64,000 nucleotides of DNA. It comes from an uncultured Anaerolineae bacterium. GTDB taxonomy: Bacteria > Chloroflexota > Anaerolineae > Aggregatilineales > Phototrophicaceae. The position numbers and the translations under genes were made by a program. This document shows, in pieces, positions 15,909 through 24,573 of this stretch (positions are counted from its first letter, which is position 1; the number at the start of each line of letters is the position of its first letter). Where the stretch lies: assembly GCA_937995825.1 (NCBI GenBank), contig CALKJO010000002.1:1-64000 (forward strand), given 5' to 3'. The notes below the pieces were generated by a model. It saw nothing but the letters and a program-made list of their open reading frames with translations, was not told the DNA's origin and made no database searches.

Positions 15909-17438
15909 CTAGCGCGCATACTCGATGGCGCGCTTCTCGCGGATCACCTGGACTTTGATCTGCCCCGGATACTGCATCGTGTCCTCGATCTTCTTGGCGA
16001 CATCGCGCGCCAGCCGCAGCGCCGCCAGATCATCCACTTCTTCAGGGCGCACCAAGACGCGGATTTCGCGCCCAGCTTGCAGCACGTAACACTGCTCAAC
16101 GCCGTCGAAGCTGTTGGCGATCTCCTCCAGGTTCTTCACGCGGCGAATGTACATGTCCATGCTCTCGCGCCGCGCCCCCAGACGCGCCCCGCTGATCGCG
16201 TCTGCCGCCTCCACGATGTACGCCTCAATGCATTCCTGCTCGACTTCATGATGGTGACTGGCGATGCAGTTAACCACTTTCGCGCCAACGCCGTAACGCT
16301 TGGCAAACTCCGCGCCGATCAGCGCGTGTGTCCCTTGAACTTGATGGTCAATCGCCTTGCCCAAATCATGCAGCAACCCGCCCATCTTAGCGATCAGCAC
16401 GTCGCCGCCCAGTTCGGTCGCGATCATGCCAGCGATATGCGCCGTCTCGATGGCGTGCGCGTGCTGATTCTGCCCATAGCTGGTGCGAAATTTCAGCCGT
16501 CCGACCAGCTTCAGGATTTCCGGATGTAAACCTGGTATACCCGTCTCATAGGCGGCGCGCTCGCCTTCCTGACGGATGATCGACTCGATCTCGGCGCGGG
16601 CATCGTCCAGCAGCTTTTCGATCCGCGCCGGATGGATGCGCCCATCGCCGACCAGCTTCTCCATCGCCCGCCGCGCCACTTCGCGCCGAATCGGATCGAA
16701 GCTGCTGACTGTGATCGTCTCCGGCGTGTCATCGACCACAATATCGACGCCCGCCGCCAGCTCAAAAGCGCGGATGTTGCGCCCATTGCGCCCGATGATG
16801 CGCCCTTTCATCTCGTCGCTCGGAAGCTGCACCACGCTGACCGCGATCTCGTTAACATGCTCCGATGCGAGCCGCTGCACCGCCAACGAAATAATCTCGC
16901 GGGCGCGGTTGTCCGCTTCCTCGCGCGCTTCCGACTCGACCTGGCGGATGATGCGCGCCACCTCGTTGCGCGCCTCCTGATGTGCCTGCGCCAGCACTTC
17001 AGCGCGCGCCTCTTCGATGGTCAGCTGGGCGATGCGCTGCAGCTCGGCATCGCGCTCGGCTTGCAGTTTGCTCAGCTCAGCCTGCTGCTTGTCGAGCTTG
17101 CTCTGCCGCTTATTCAGCAGCTGCTCGCGCTGTTCAAGACGTTCGAGGCGTTTGTCCAGTTCTTCACGGCGCTTTTGCAGGCGCTCGTCCTCGCGATCCA
17201 GTTCACGCCGCCGCCGCAGGGCAGCTTCCGTCGACTCATCGGTAACCGCTTTGGCTTTCGCCTCCGCATCACGGGTGATGGTAGCAGCTTGTTCATGAGC
17301 CTGCGCCAGAAGCAGCCGGACTTCCTCTTCCGCCAGTGTCCGCCGGTTTTTTCCCTGCGTGTTCTGATACCACAGCAACCCGCCTCCCCCAAGCGCAGCG
17401 CCGACCGCTAATGCGATCAATGCGATTATAATTTCCAT
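15909..17438 (-). CDS. rny: Ribonuclease Y
   Basis: A 509-residue membrane-anchored endoribonuclease that starts mRNA decay in many Gram-positives and Chloroflexota. Residues 3-23 form the single N-terminal helix, 35-190 a long charged coiled coil, 205-265 a KH domain with GRIIGRNGRNIRAFE (the loop reads GRNG where most RNase Y has GREG), and about 325-425 the HD domain with the metal pair His357-Asp358 in LLHDLGKAIDHQ. Length and domain order are standard. It lies between recX and trmB in the same direction. Confidence 0.96.
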   Translation of the reverse strand: MEIIIALIALAVGAALGGGGLLWYQNTQGKNRRTLAEEEVRLLLAQAHEQAATITRDAEAKAKAVTDESTEAALRRRRELDREDERLQKRREELDKRLERLEQREQLLNKRQSKLDKQQAELSKLQAERDAELQRIAQLTIEEARAEVLAQAHQEARNEVARIIRQVESEAREEADNRAREIISLAVQRLASEHVNEIAVSVVQLPSDEMKGRIIGRNGRNIRAFELAAGVDIVVDDTPETITVSSFDPIRREVARRAMEKLVGDGRIHPARIEKLLDDARAEIESIIRQEGERAAYETGIPGLHPEILKLVGRLKFRTSYGQNQHAHAIETAHIAGMIATELGGDVLIAKMGGLLHDLGKAIDHQVQGTHALIGAEFAKRYGVGAKVVNCIASHHHEVEQECIEAYIVEAADAISGARLGARRESMDMYIRRVKNLEEIANSFDGVEQCYVLQAGREIRVLVRPEEVDDLAALRLARDVAKKIEDTMQYPGQIKVQVIREKRAIEYAR

Positions 17439-17465
17439 AGACTTTTATTCTCCAGGTCAAGTGCT

Positions 17466-18128
17466 TCAAAGCTCGTCCTCCTGCTCAGCCCGCCAAAAAG
17501 AGGGATCAGACGCTTCAATCTCCGCCTGAAGCTGGCGGATGGCGCGCGCTGCATCCTCATAGTCAAAGCCGCGCCGCTGCAAAAATGCGCCAAGCTTGAG
17601 CCGAAAATCACGTCGGCTGAGTCCGCGCAGTTTGCGCACCTGCCCTTGAGCAGCCCGCAACACATCCTCCTCAGCATCGACATCCGCCAGCGCCTCACGG
17701 ATGATCGACTCGCTGACCCCTTTTTGACGGAGTTCATAGCGCAGCGCGCGCGCGCCCAGCGGCTTGAATGCCCGCCGTTCGCGCACCCAGAATGCTGCAA
17801 AAGCTTGATCGTCGAGGTAACCAAGCGCCTGGAGCTTGTCAAGCGCCTGCGCGATGACCCCATCCGCAAAGCGCTTGCGAGTCAGGTTGTCGCGGACTTC
17901 TTGAATGCTGCGCGGGCGCGCCGCCAGAAACCGGCTGGCGCTATCTACTGCGCGAACAAGCGCATCAGCGCTTTTAAGCGCGGCGATCTCAGCCTCGGTC
18001 AGCTCCTGACCCTTGCGCAGGCGCGCCGCGTCATTCCGCGTCAGACTGAAAGCATATTCACCGTCCAGATAGACGTTGACTCGCGACGGATCGCGTTTGC
18101 CCACTTCAAGTGTGGTGATTTTGCCCAT
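17466..18128 (-). CDS. recX: Regulatory protein RecX
   Basis: A 220-residue helical-repeat protein that in characterised bacteria binds RecA filaments and limits recombination. The N-terminal beta region VNVYLDGEYAFSL is the usual RecX opening, and the three-helix repeats include SIQEVRDNLTRKRF, LDDQAFAAFWVRERRAF and LRYELRQKGVSESIIREAL, all family signatures. recA itself is not next to it in this window. It begins the leftward recX-rny-trmB group, 27 bases before rny. Confidence 0.93.
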   Translation of the reverse strand: MGKITTLEVGKRDPSRVNVYLDGEYAFSLTRNDAARLRKGQELTEAEIAALKSADALVRAVDSASRFLAARPRSIQEVRDNLTRKRFADGVIAQALDKLQALGYLDDQAFAAFWVRERRAFKPLGARALRYELRQKGVSESIIREALADVDAEEDVLRAAQGQVRKLRGLSRRDFRLKLGAFLQRRGFDYEDAARAIRQLQAEIEASDPSFWRAEQEDEL

Positions 18129-18449
18129 CGTGCTTCGATCCAGCTTAACAAGCCGTGATCGCCAGGACGAGCGCCGCTTACCAGCATCGATAGGCGCTGC
18201 CCCTCTTTTAATTCAGGGACAGTCTCCGCCAGAACTTCCGACCAGATTTGACCTGTTTTTCGCCTCAGCGGCGGCGCGAACGCGCCCAAAACGCCTGCTG
18301 ACGGTCGCTTGGCTGTCGTAAACGGCATTTCCATTGATCTCTACAGGAAAACGCCGCGTTTCTCGTCACAGGGTTACACGTCGATCAAGTTTATACGCTA
18401 AAATTATGCACAATTTGAGCGAATTGCACAACAGGGGTTTTCATCCACT
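18129..18449. other. Intergenic region between divergent recX and SDR genes
   Basis: About 320 bases without a gene that I can support. The right part is AT-rich and includes TTACAC (18374-18379) and TAAAAT (18399-18404), 19 bases apart, a poor-to-fair promoter for the rightward SDR gene. A leftward open frame (from 18334) runs through the region into recX but has no recognisable family or codon signal. Confidence 0.4.
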
Positions 18450-19232
18450 TTGGCTGCGAAGCGAAAACGCGTCTTGATCACGGGCGGCGGGACATTTCTA
18501 GGCGACGCGCTCGCGGCGGCGCTGCTGGCGGAGGGCGCGGAGGTCACGCTGCTGGTGCGTCCGGATAAAATTCCGCCGGAGGAACGGCTCGGCTCGCTGG
18601 CGGATCGGACGCGTTGGCACAGCGCCGATGTCTGGAATCCAGCAAGCCTCAAAGGGCATGGACGCGCTCATGCTGTCGCCATCCACACCATCGGCGGCAT
18701 GCATGCCGATCCTGCCCAGGGCTTGACCTATCATTACCTCAACGTGGTCTCGACGCGCAATGTCGCCCATATGTGCATCACTGGCGGGGTCAACCGCATG
18801 ATCCTGATGAGCGCGGCGCGCGCGCCCTGGATGAGTCCGGGCTACATTGCCGCCAAGCGCGAAGCTGAGGCTTATCTGGAGCGCATCGGCTTGCCGCACA
18901 TCATCATCCGCGCCCCGCTGGTCTACGCGCGCGGTCATCCGCGCCCGTTGTTCTACCGCCTCATGTCCTGGCTGCGCGGCGTGCCGCCGTTTGCCTGGAT
19001 CGGCTGGCGGCGCGCCGCCCCGATGCCGATTGACATCCTGGCGCGCGGCGTGGCGCGCATCGCGCTTGACGACACACCGACCCAAACCATCTTTTACGCG
19101 CCCGATCTGCGCCGGCGCAACACCTGGGCGGAGCGGCGGCGCGGCTCCGCTTACATCACCCAGCCCACCGCCGCCCCGCGCCGCCCGATCGACCGCATCG
19201 ATGACGAAATCCCCTTCGGCTGGACGCCGTAA
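18450..19232 (+). CDS. Atypical SDR / NAD-dependent epimerase-like protein
   Basis: A 260-residue protein with an N-terminal nucleotide-binding fold: strand KRVLITGGG, then GGGTFLG at 12-18 (a variant of GxxGxxG), and a YxxxK pair Tyr132-Lys136 in GYIAAKREAEAYL. The pattern fits NmrA/complex I 39-kDa-type atypical SDRs, which often bind NAD(P) without clear catalysis. TTG 18450 is taken as start because no ATG or GTG lies in frame nearby and the Rossmann strand begins eight residues later; AGGGG lies about 12 bases upstream. Substrate unknown. Confidence 0.75.
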   Translation: MAAKRKRVLITGGGTFLGDALAAALLAEGAEVTLLVRPDKIPPEERLGSLADRTRWHSADVWNPASLKGHGRAHAVAIHTIGGMHADPAQGLTYHYLNVVSTRNVAHMCITGGVNRMILMSAARAPWMSPGYIAAKREAEAYLERIGLPHIIIRAPLVYARGHPRPLFYRLMSWLRGVPPFAWIGWRRAAPMPIDILARGVARIALDDTPTQTIFYAPDLRRRNTWAERRRGSAYITQPTAAPRRPIDRIDDEIPFGWTP

Positions 19233-19248
19233 AGGGCGTCATGCCCTT
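19232..19248. terminator. Short hairpin between convergent genes
   Basis: AAGGGC (19232-19237) pairs with GCCCTT (19243-19248) around a five-base loop, in the 16 bases between the facing SDR and P-domain protein genes. The stem is only six pairs and lacks a clear T tract, so termination is uncertain. Confidence 0.3.
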
Positions 19249-21465
19249 CTATTCCACAACGCTGCCTTCATCCGTCGGCGCTTCGCCATCCGCCTCCGAC
19301 GCCGGCGCATCGATCGGCGGAATTTCCAGCAGCGCGCTATCCGGGGCATACGGCTGCATCTCTGGAAGCGCCGTCGGCAGCAGTTCGGGCAGCATCTCGC
19401 GCACCACCTCATCCGTCAGCAGCTCGAGCATCCATTCAGTGCTGTTGTCGATCAGCGAGCCAGGTTCGTAGCACTCCGTCCCGTGCACGTTCAGGTCATG
19501 GCGCTGGCGCAAAAACACGTTGTCCAGCCGCGTCCAGCCTTGCGTCGTGACCGTTGAAGCGTAGAAGGTGATGCTGGTCGCGTTCCACGCGCTCCCGGCG
19601 AATGTCCGCATCAGATACGGCTGAAGCGGGCTGTTGGGCGCGAGCCAGAACGTGCAGGCTTGCAGGTCAGTCCAATCCCCGCGCCGGATCAGCACGGTGA
19701 CGCGCTTGCGCTGCGTGCTGCTGTTGCCGAGCAGGAAGCTCGCTTCGAGCGCCGACCCGATCGGCGTTGCGGTCGGCGTGTTCTGCTCGATCAGTCCAAC
19801 TGGATCGGCGGTGCTGTAGAACTCGAACACCCCGCTCGACCACTGCCAGGTCAGACTCCAGAAAGTCGTCCAGGGCGCAATCGGGAAAGTGTTGAAATTC
19901 GGATTGGCGACCAGATTGGCGCTGGAGAACGTCCCAGTGGACGGCGGCGCGAGCGGATCGATGCACAGCGTCTCGGCGCGGTTAAACGTCGGGAAGTATT
20001 GCAGGCTGGCGTTGTCGAACTGCAGCCATGGCAAGCCGTCGTTGTTGGAGGCGTAGAGCGAGAATGTCGCGTTCGTCCACGCGCGCGTTGTATGGGTCAG
20101 GATGGTGAAGGTGCGCATCGGCGCGTTCGGCGGAATCCAGAACGTGCAGAATGCCAGATCGCTGAAGTCCGAGTCATGCAGCAGGATCGCCGCGCGCTTG
20201 CGGACGCTGCTGCTGTTGCCCAGTTGGAAGCTGGCGTGCAAAACGCCGCCGGACGGGATCGCCGCTCCGGTGCGCTGGAGAACCCCTGCGCTCGCGCCGC
20301 TGCGATAGAACTCAAACACGCCGCCGCTGACCTGCCATGTGATCTGCCCGAACACGCCCCAGTTGCCGTTGCCATTCCCCAGCGCGCCGCTGAAGCTGGG
20401 ATTATTGAGCAGATTCGGCGGAGTCGGCGTGGTGGTGATCGTTAAGTCCCAGTCGTTCAGCCAGCCGCTGAAGCCTGCTTCATCGTCGCGGATATACAGC
20501 TCCCATGTGCCGTTGGGATGACCACCGTCAAACGCGCTCAGCGCTCCCCAGTACGGACCCAGCGGCGCGGGCGCGCCGAAATTCTCCGCGCCTTCATCGA
20601 GATAGTTCATCGGACGATATTCGCCCGTCCCGCACGCGCCCCCATTCGGCAGCGGCGCGGCGGCTTCGTCGTTGAGCGTGATCACAGCGTTCGAGAGCGG
20701 CGTCAGACCGCACGCATCCGACATCACCATGACCGTCTGCCCGTCAGGGGATTTGAGCATGATGTCCAGATCGTCGGGGCGGCTGTGCGTCAGTCCATTC
20801 AGCCGCAGATTGACATCGGCAATCGAGCCGCTGATGCCGCTGTACGTGCGGCGCGATGGGAACGGACTGGCGCTGCCGCTGGTCGGAATTGTGATCGCGG
20901 TTGTGAACTCCAGCCGCCAGCCGCCGCTGATCGCCCCCACATTTGGGCTGCTGAAGGTATCGTCATAGACGTAAAGCTCCCACACCCCGTTGGGATTCAT
21001 GCCGTTAAAGGCGCTCAGCGTGAAGCTGTAGACGTTCGGCGCGGGCGGCGGGAACGTGTTCGGCGTATCCGTGTAGTCGGTTGGCTTATACGTCCCGCTG
21101 AAACACGCGCCGCTGTTGGATAGGAACGATGCCGCTTGATCGTCAAACGTCAGATTGACCCCCAGCATCAGATTCGCCCCGCATGCATCCGACATCAGCA
21201 GCACCGCGTTTCCGCTTGGGCTTTTCACCAGAATATCGAGATCGTCAGGGAAATAATGATTGATCCCCAGCAGAGTCACGTTGAGGTCGGTGATCACCCC
21301 TGTCGCATTGGTGACGTTGATCAGCGATGGATACGGGCTTGCCGCGCCAAATGTCGGGATCGAGATGCTGAGTGTGTTGGCAAAGACATAGCTGGCGGCG
21401 CTGGCGCTTGGCACAACGCCGATCAGCGCAGTGAGCAGAGTCAGCAGCAGCAGAAGGCGGCGCAT
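19249..21465 (-). CDS. Large secreted protein with two P-domain-like modules and two repeated C-terminal modules
   Basis: A 738-residue exported protein with a clear signal peptide (cleavage near residue 23, ASA). Residues about 28-190 and 191-346 are two related copies of a beta domain like the proprotein convertase P/Homo B domain (each has DDLDI-KSP-G-MSDACG and SAF-G-NG-WELY-DD). Two further related modules follow (about 350-505 and 520-680), each starting N-N-F and containing LGNSSS/T-RKR, CTFW and ITWQ/LTWQ, resembling carbohydrate-binding or jelly-roll modules. The tail is acidic. No catalytic domain is present, so it may be an adhesin or scaffold. GGAG lies nine bases before the ATG. 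Confidence 0.8.
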   Translation of the reverse strand: MRRLLLLLTLLTALIGVVPSASAASYVFANTLSISIPTFGAASPYPSLINVTNATGVITDLNVTLLGINHYFPDDLDILVKSPSGNAVLLMSDACGANLMLGVNLTFDDQAASFLSNSGACFSGTYKPTDYTDTPNTFPPPAPNVYSFTLSAFNGMNPNGVWELYVYDDTFSSPNVGAISGGWRLEFTTAITIPTSGSASPFPSRRTYSGISGSIADVNLRLNGLTHSRPDDLDIMLKSPDGQTVMVMSDACGLTPLSNAVITLNDEAAAPLPNGGACGTGEYRPMNYLDEGAENFGAPAPLGPYWGALSAFDGGHPNGTWELYIRDDEAGFSGWLNDWDLTITTTPTPPNLLNNPSFSGALGNGNGNWGVFGQITWQVSGGVFEFYRSGASAGVLQRTGAAIPSGGVLHASFQLGNSSSVRKRAAILLHDSDFSDLAFCTFWIPPNAPMRTFTILTHTTRAWTNATFSLYASNNDGLPWLQFDNASLQYFPTFNRAETLCIDPLAPPSTGTFSSANLVANPNFNTFPIAPWTTFWSLTWQWSSGVFEFYSTADPVGLIEQNTPTATPIGSALEASFLLGNSSTQRKRVTVLIRRGDWTDLQACTFWLAPNSPLQPYLMRTFAGSAWNATSITFYASTVTTQGWTRLDNVFLRQRHDLNVHGTECYEPGSLIDNSTEWMLELLTDEVVREMLPELLPTALPEMQPYAPDSALLEIPPIDAPASEADGEAPTDEGSVVE

Positions 21466-21569
21466 GGTAGACGCTCCGATGTTACAATTTTTTCATCAAT
21501 CGCTACTATTGTACGACGAATTGAAGCAGCGCACTGAGGCTGACTGCCCGACGGTTTCCCGCCGCTGAC

Positions 21570-21662
21570 TCAAAGAGCAGGCACACGGCTGATCACGACC
21601 ACCACCGCGATCACCCAGATTGCGATCAAGAGCAGAAACAGAAGGGGGATGAGATGTTTCAA
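21570..21662 (-). CDS. Candidate 30-residue single-helix membrane peptide
   Basis: In the gap between the HNH and P-domain genes, a short leftward frame from TTG (21660-21662) to TGA (21570-21572) encodes a Lys/His start followed by an almost uninterrupted hydrophobic stretch (LIPLLFLLLIAIWVIAVVVV) and ends ISRVPAL. AGGTGAA lies four to five bases upstream of the TTG, somewhat close. The composition is that of a genuine one-helix peptide, but length alone makes it tentative. The remainder of this gap (21466-21778) shows nothing else I can name. Confidence 0.35.
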   Translation of the reverse strand: MKHLIPLLFLLLIAIWVIAVVVVISRVPAL

Positions 21663-21778
21663 ACACTTCACCTAAACAGAGAGACGGATGTAATGGGGAC
21701 CGAGAGATACAAACCCATCAGCCGCGCAGTGTGTTTATTCATAAAAAAAGCGCACACCAGAACCCGATGCCGCGCTTT

Positions 21779-22324
21779 TCAGTACTCGATGTAGCGCCTC
21801 CAGGCGTCGACGCCGCTCCCGATGGCTACCACCAGATAGCTCGTCCGGGGCGTTTTCGGCTCCCAGAGCAGCTTCATCCCCGCTTCATTGGGCATCTTGT
21901 CGCCCTTGCGGTGATTGCAGGTGTAGCAGGCGCAGGCGGTGTTCACCCATTGATCCTTGCCGCCCCGCGACTTGGGGACGATGTGATCGACAGTGAAATC
22001 GCTCTTGGAGAGAACTTTGCCGCGAACCACCGTTCCCGGCGTCACGCCGCAGTAGATACACGTGTAGCCGTCCCGAACCAGCACGCCGCGCCGACTCCAA
22101 TGCGCGTGGCGGCGCGGGACATTGATATACGTCCGCAGCGCGATCACCGACGGAACCGGGAATTTCTCGCGCACCGTGCGCAGAAAATGCCCCGATTGTT
22201 CTATGACGAACGCCTTCTCCGACAGCACCAGATTAATCGCGCGCTGCACAGAGATGACGGACAGCGGTTCCCATGTATGCCCATTGAGCAGCAAAACCCG
22301 ACTTTGCGCGGCAGAACTGGTCAC
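21779..22324 (-). CDS. HNH endonuclease
   Basis: A 181-residue HNH nuclease. An N-terminal region (LLLNGHTWEPLSV) precedes the HNH core: RRGVLVRDGYTCIYCG, then DFTVDHIVPKSRGGKDQWVN and CYTCNHRKGDKMP, giving two CxxC zinc pairs, the catalytic His in VDHIVP and the final Asn-His. This is the common stand-alone HNH family of cyanobacteria and Chloroflexota with unknown biological target. I prefer GTG 22324, which has AAGGG eight bases upstream; the GTG at 22354 lies only ten bases from a perfect -10 box and would leave almost no leader. Confidence 0.85.
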   Translation of the reverse strand: MTSSAAQSRVLLLNGHTWEPLSVISVQRAINLVLSEKAFVIEQSGHFLRTVREKFPVPSVIALRTYINVPRRHAHWSRRGVLVRDGYTCIYCGVTPGTVVRGKVLSKSDFTVDHIVPKSRGGKDQWVNTACACYTCNHRKGDKMPNEAGMKLLWEPKTPRTSYLVVAIGSGVDAWRRYIEY

Positions 22325-22364
22325 GTTTGCACCCTTGAACGCGCCTTTTTTCACGATCTACCAC

Positions 22365-22370
22365 ATTATA
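22365..22370 (-). promoter_or_regulatory. Candidate -10 box TATAAT for the HNH gene
   Basis: A perfect TATAAT on the leftward strand, 40 bases before the preferred GTG start. No clear -35 hexamer is seen. Confidence 0.4.
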
Positions 22371-22447
22371 CACTGAAATTCAAACAAACGTTGTGATTTA
22401 ACACACGCTTGATACAGAGGAAAAGTAATGAGGTGCGAGGAATGAGT

Positions 22448-22479
22448 GATGAGGAAAAGCAGCTACTTTCCCCCTCATC
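22448..22479 (-). terminator. Imperfect hairpin after the P1B-4 ATPase gene
   Basis: GATGAGG (22448-22454) pairs with CCTCATC (22473-22479), and an inner AAAG/CTTT segment extends the stem with a bulge. It lies just downstream of the leftward ATPase stop. No T tract follows directly, so this may be only a weak terminator. Confidence 0.3.
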
Positions 22480-22487
22480 CCTGATTG

Positions 22488-24443
22488 CTACTGCTTACGC
22501 AGCGCCGGCAGCAGCAGCAGTTGAGTCAGCCCGTTCATGACCACGATCACCGTGCTGCCCTCATGACCCAGCACGCCGAGCGGCAGCGGCAGCTCGACCA
22601 GAAACACCCCCGCGATCAGCATCCCGATCACCAGCAGCGAAAACGTGATATTCTGCCAGACGACGCGGCGGGCTTTCTTGCTCAGCGCAATCGCGTATGG
22701 GATCAGCGGCAGCCGGTCGCCCATCAGCACCACATCCGCCGTCTCCAACGCCACATCCGTACCCGCCGCGCCCATCGCGACGCCGATCTGCGCGGTCGCC
22801 AGTGCCGGCGCATCATTCACGCCGTCGCCGATCATCGCCACCGCGCCCACCTCGGACGCGAGCCGCTGCACTATCGTCACTTTGTCATCGGGCATCAGCT
22901 CAGCGTAGACTCGATCTACACCTGCCTGTCTCGCAGCCGCCTCAGCGACCCGCGCATTGTCCCCGGTCAGCATGGCGACCTGAATCCCCTGCGCTTTCAG
23001 CGCCTGCACGACCGCTGGTGCTTCTGGGCGGAGCTGATCCGACAGCGCGATCAAGCCGATATGCGCGCCATCGCGTTTGACCAGCATCACCGTCTTGCCC
23101 TCGTGTTCCAGGCGCATCCGCTCCTCATTCAAAGCGGCGGGCAGGTCTGCGCCGAGATGAGTTGGGCTGCCGATCTCGATCTCGTGTCCGTCCACTGTGG
23201 CGCTGACTCCGCGCCCCATAAGTGCATGAAATGCGGTTGGCTCGGTCAGCGGCGCGTCTTCCGCCGCCTTCACAACCGCTTTTGCCAGCGGATGCTCTGA
23301 GCGCATCTCCGCCGACGCCGCGATCTGGATCAATTCGCCCTGACTGATCCCCAACGGCACAACATCGGTCACCGTCGGCTTGCCGAGCGTCAGTGTGCCG
23401 GTTTTGTCGAACGCCACCGCCTTGATCGCCGCCAGCCCCTCGATATACGCGCCGCCCTTGAACAGCACGCCGCCGCGCGCCGCCGCCGCGATCGCGCTGA
23501 TGAAGGCAGCCGGCGTGCTGATCACCAGTGCGCACGGGCTGGCGACCGTCATCAGCACCATCGCCCGATAGAAATTGCTCTGAAAGTCCGCGCCAAAGAG
23601 CAGCGGCGGCAGGACGATGAACAGCCCGACCGCGCTCAGGATCACCTTGGCGTAGCGCTGCTCAAAGACCTCCAGAAAGCGCTCCGTCGGCGCTTTACTG
23701 TCCTGCGCCTGCTCGACCAGCCGGATGATCCGCGCCAGCACCGTGTCCGACGCGCCCGCCGACGCCCTGACATCGAGCGCCCCCTGCTGATTGAGCGTCC
23801 CGGCGAACACCGTGTCCCCTGGCGCTTTCTCAATCGGCATCGACTCGCCCGTGATCGGCGACTGATCGACTGTGGAAACGCCCGCCGCGATCACCCCATC
23901 GACCGGAATCCGCTCGCCCGGCTCGATCAGCAGCACATCGCCCGCGCGAATCTGCTCCACTCCGACCGTCACCACGCCATTCTCGCGCCGCACCTTCGCT
24001 TCGGATGGGTAAAGCTTCATCAGGCTCTTGATCGCCTGACGACTGCGCCCGATGGCGTAATCCTGCAAAACATTGCTCAGGCTGAACAGAAACAGCAGCA
24101 GCGCGCCCTCCGCCCACTGATCGATCAGCGCCGCGCCCAGCGCCGCCAGGATCATCAGCAGGTCAACGTTGATGACGATCTTGCTCTCATCGTGTTCACC
24201 CGCTGCCGGCTTGATAATCCGCAGCCCGTGCAGCACTTCAAGCGTGCCGTACAAGCCGCCGGAAACATACCCTACCGCATATACCGCTGTGATCAGCCAG
24301 CGCTCCGCCTCATTTGCGCTGAGCCATGCGCCGATCAGCAGCGCCGCCAGCGTCACGATCACCAGACGCGGTTCAAGCCATGCTTTGCTCAACGGCGGTC
24401 GGGTTTCAGGCGTTGAAGCAGCGGGCTTGGCGAGGACTTCCAT
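22488..24443 (-). CDS. P1B-4-type metal-exporting P-type ATPase
   Basis: A 651-residue metal-transporting ATPase. The phosphorylation site is Asp346 in FDKTGTLT, TGES is at 198-201, and GDGVNDAPAL lies in the hinge region. The transport signature is SPC at 302-304 (not CPC) plus HEGST near residue 627 in the last helix, the pair that defines subgroup P1B-4 (cobalt, iron or zinc efflux, as in CoaT, CtpD and PfeT). There is no N-terminal HMA metal domain, also usual for this subgroup. ATG 24443 is chosen over 24485 because GAGG lies seven bases upstream. No metal regulator is adjacent. Confidence 0.92.
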   Translation of the reverse strand: MEVLAKPAASTPETRPPLSKAWLEPRLVIVTLAALLIGAWLSANEAERWLITAVYAVGYVSGGLYGTLEVLHGLRIIKPAAGEHDESKIVINVDLLMILAALGAALIDQWAEGALLLFLFSLSNVLQDYAIGRSRQAIKSLMKLYPSEAKVRRENGVVTVGVEQIRAGDVLLIEPGERIPVDGVIAAGVSTVDQSPITGESMPIEKAPGDTVFAGTLNQQGALDVRASAGASDTVLARIIRLVEQAQDSKAPTERFLEVFEQRYAKVILSAVGLFIVLPPLLFGADFQSNFYRAMVLMTVASPCALVISTPAAFISAIAAAARGGVLFKGGAYIEGLAAIKAVAFDKTGTLTLGKPTVTDVVPLGISQGELIQIAASAEMRSEHPLAKAVVKAAEDAPLTEPTAFHALMGRGVSATVDGHEIEIGSPTHLGADLPAALNEERMRLEHEGKTVMLVKRDGAHIGLIALSDQLRPEAPAVVQALKAQGIQVAMLTGDNARVAEAAARQAGVDRVYAELMPDDKVTIVQRLASEVGAVAMIGDGVNDAPALATAQIGVAMGAAGTDVALETADVVLMGDRLPLIPYAIALSKKARRVVWQNITFSLLVIGMLIAGVFLVELPLPLGVLGHEGSTVIVVMNGLTQLLLLPALRKQ

Positions 24444-24573
24444 AGTGATACCTCGGTTCATTATCAGGTATGCGTTGATCAACACCTGAATTTAACCACT
24501 GTTTTACTCAGATCGCAAGCGACGTGGTATCATTTGGCAACTTGAGTTTCTGATTGGGATTTAGGCTCATTCA

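Noticed and set aside
18041-18334. A 97-codon leftward frame ending inside recX
   Set aside because: It overlaps the certain recX start by 88 bases, has no recognisable domain and no good ribosome site; treated as intergenic sequence.
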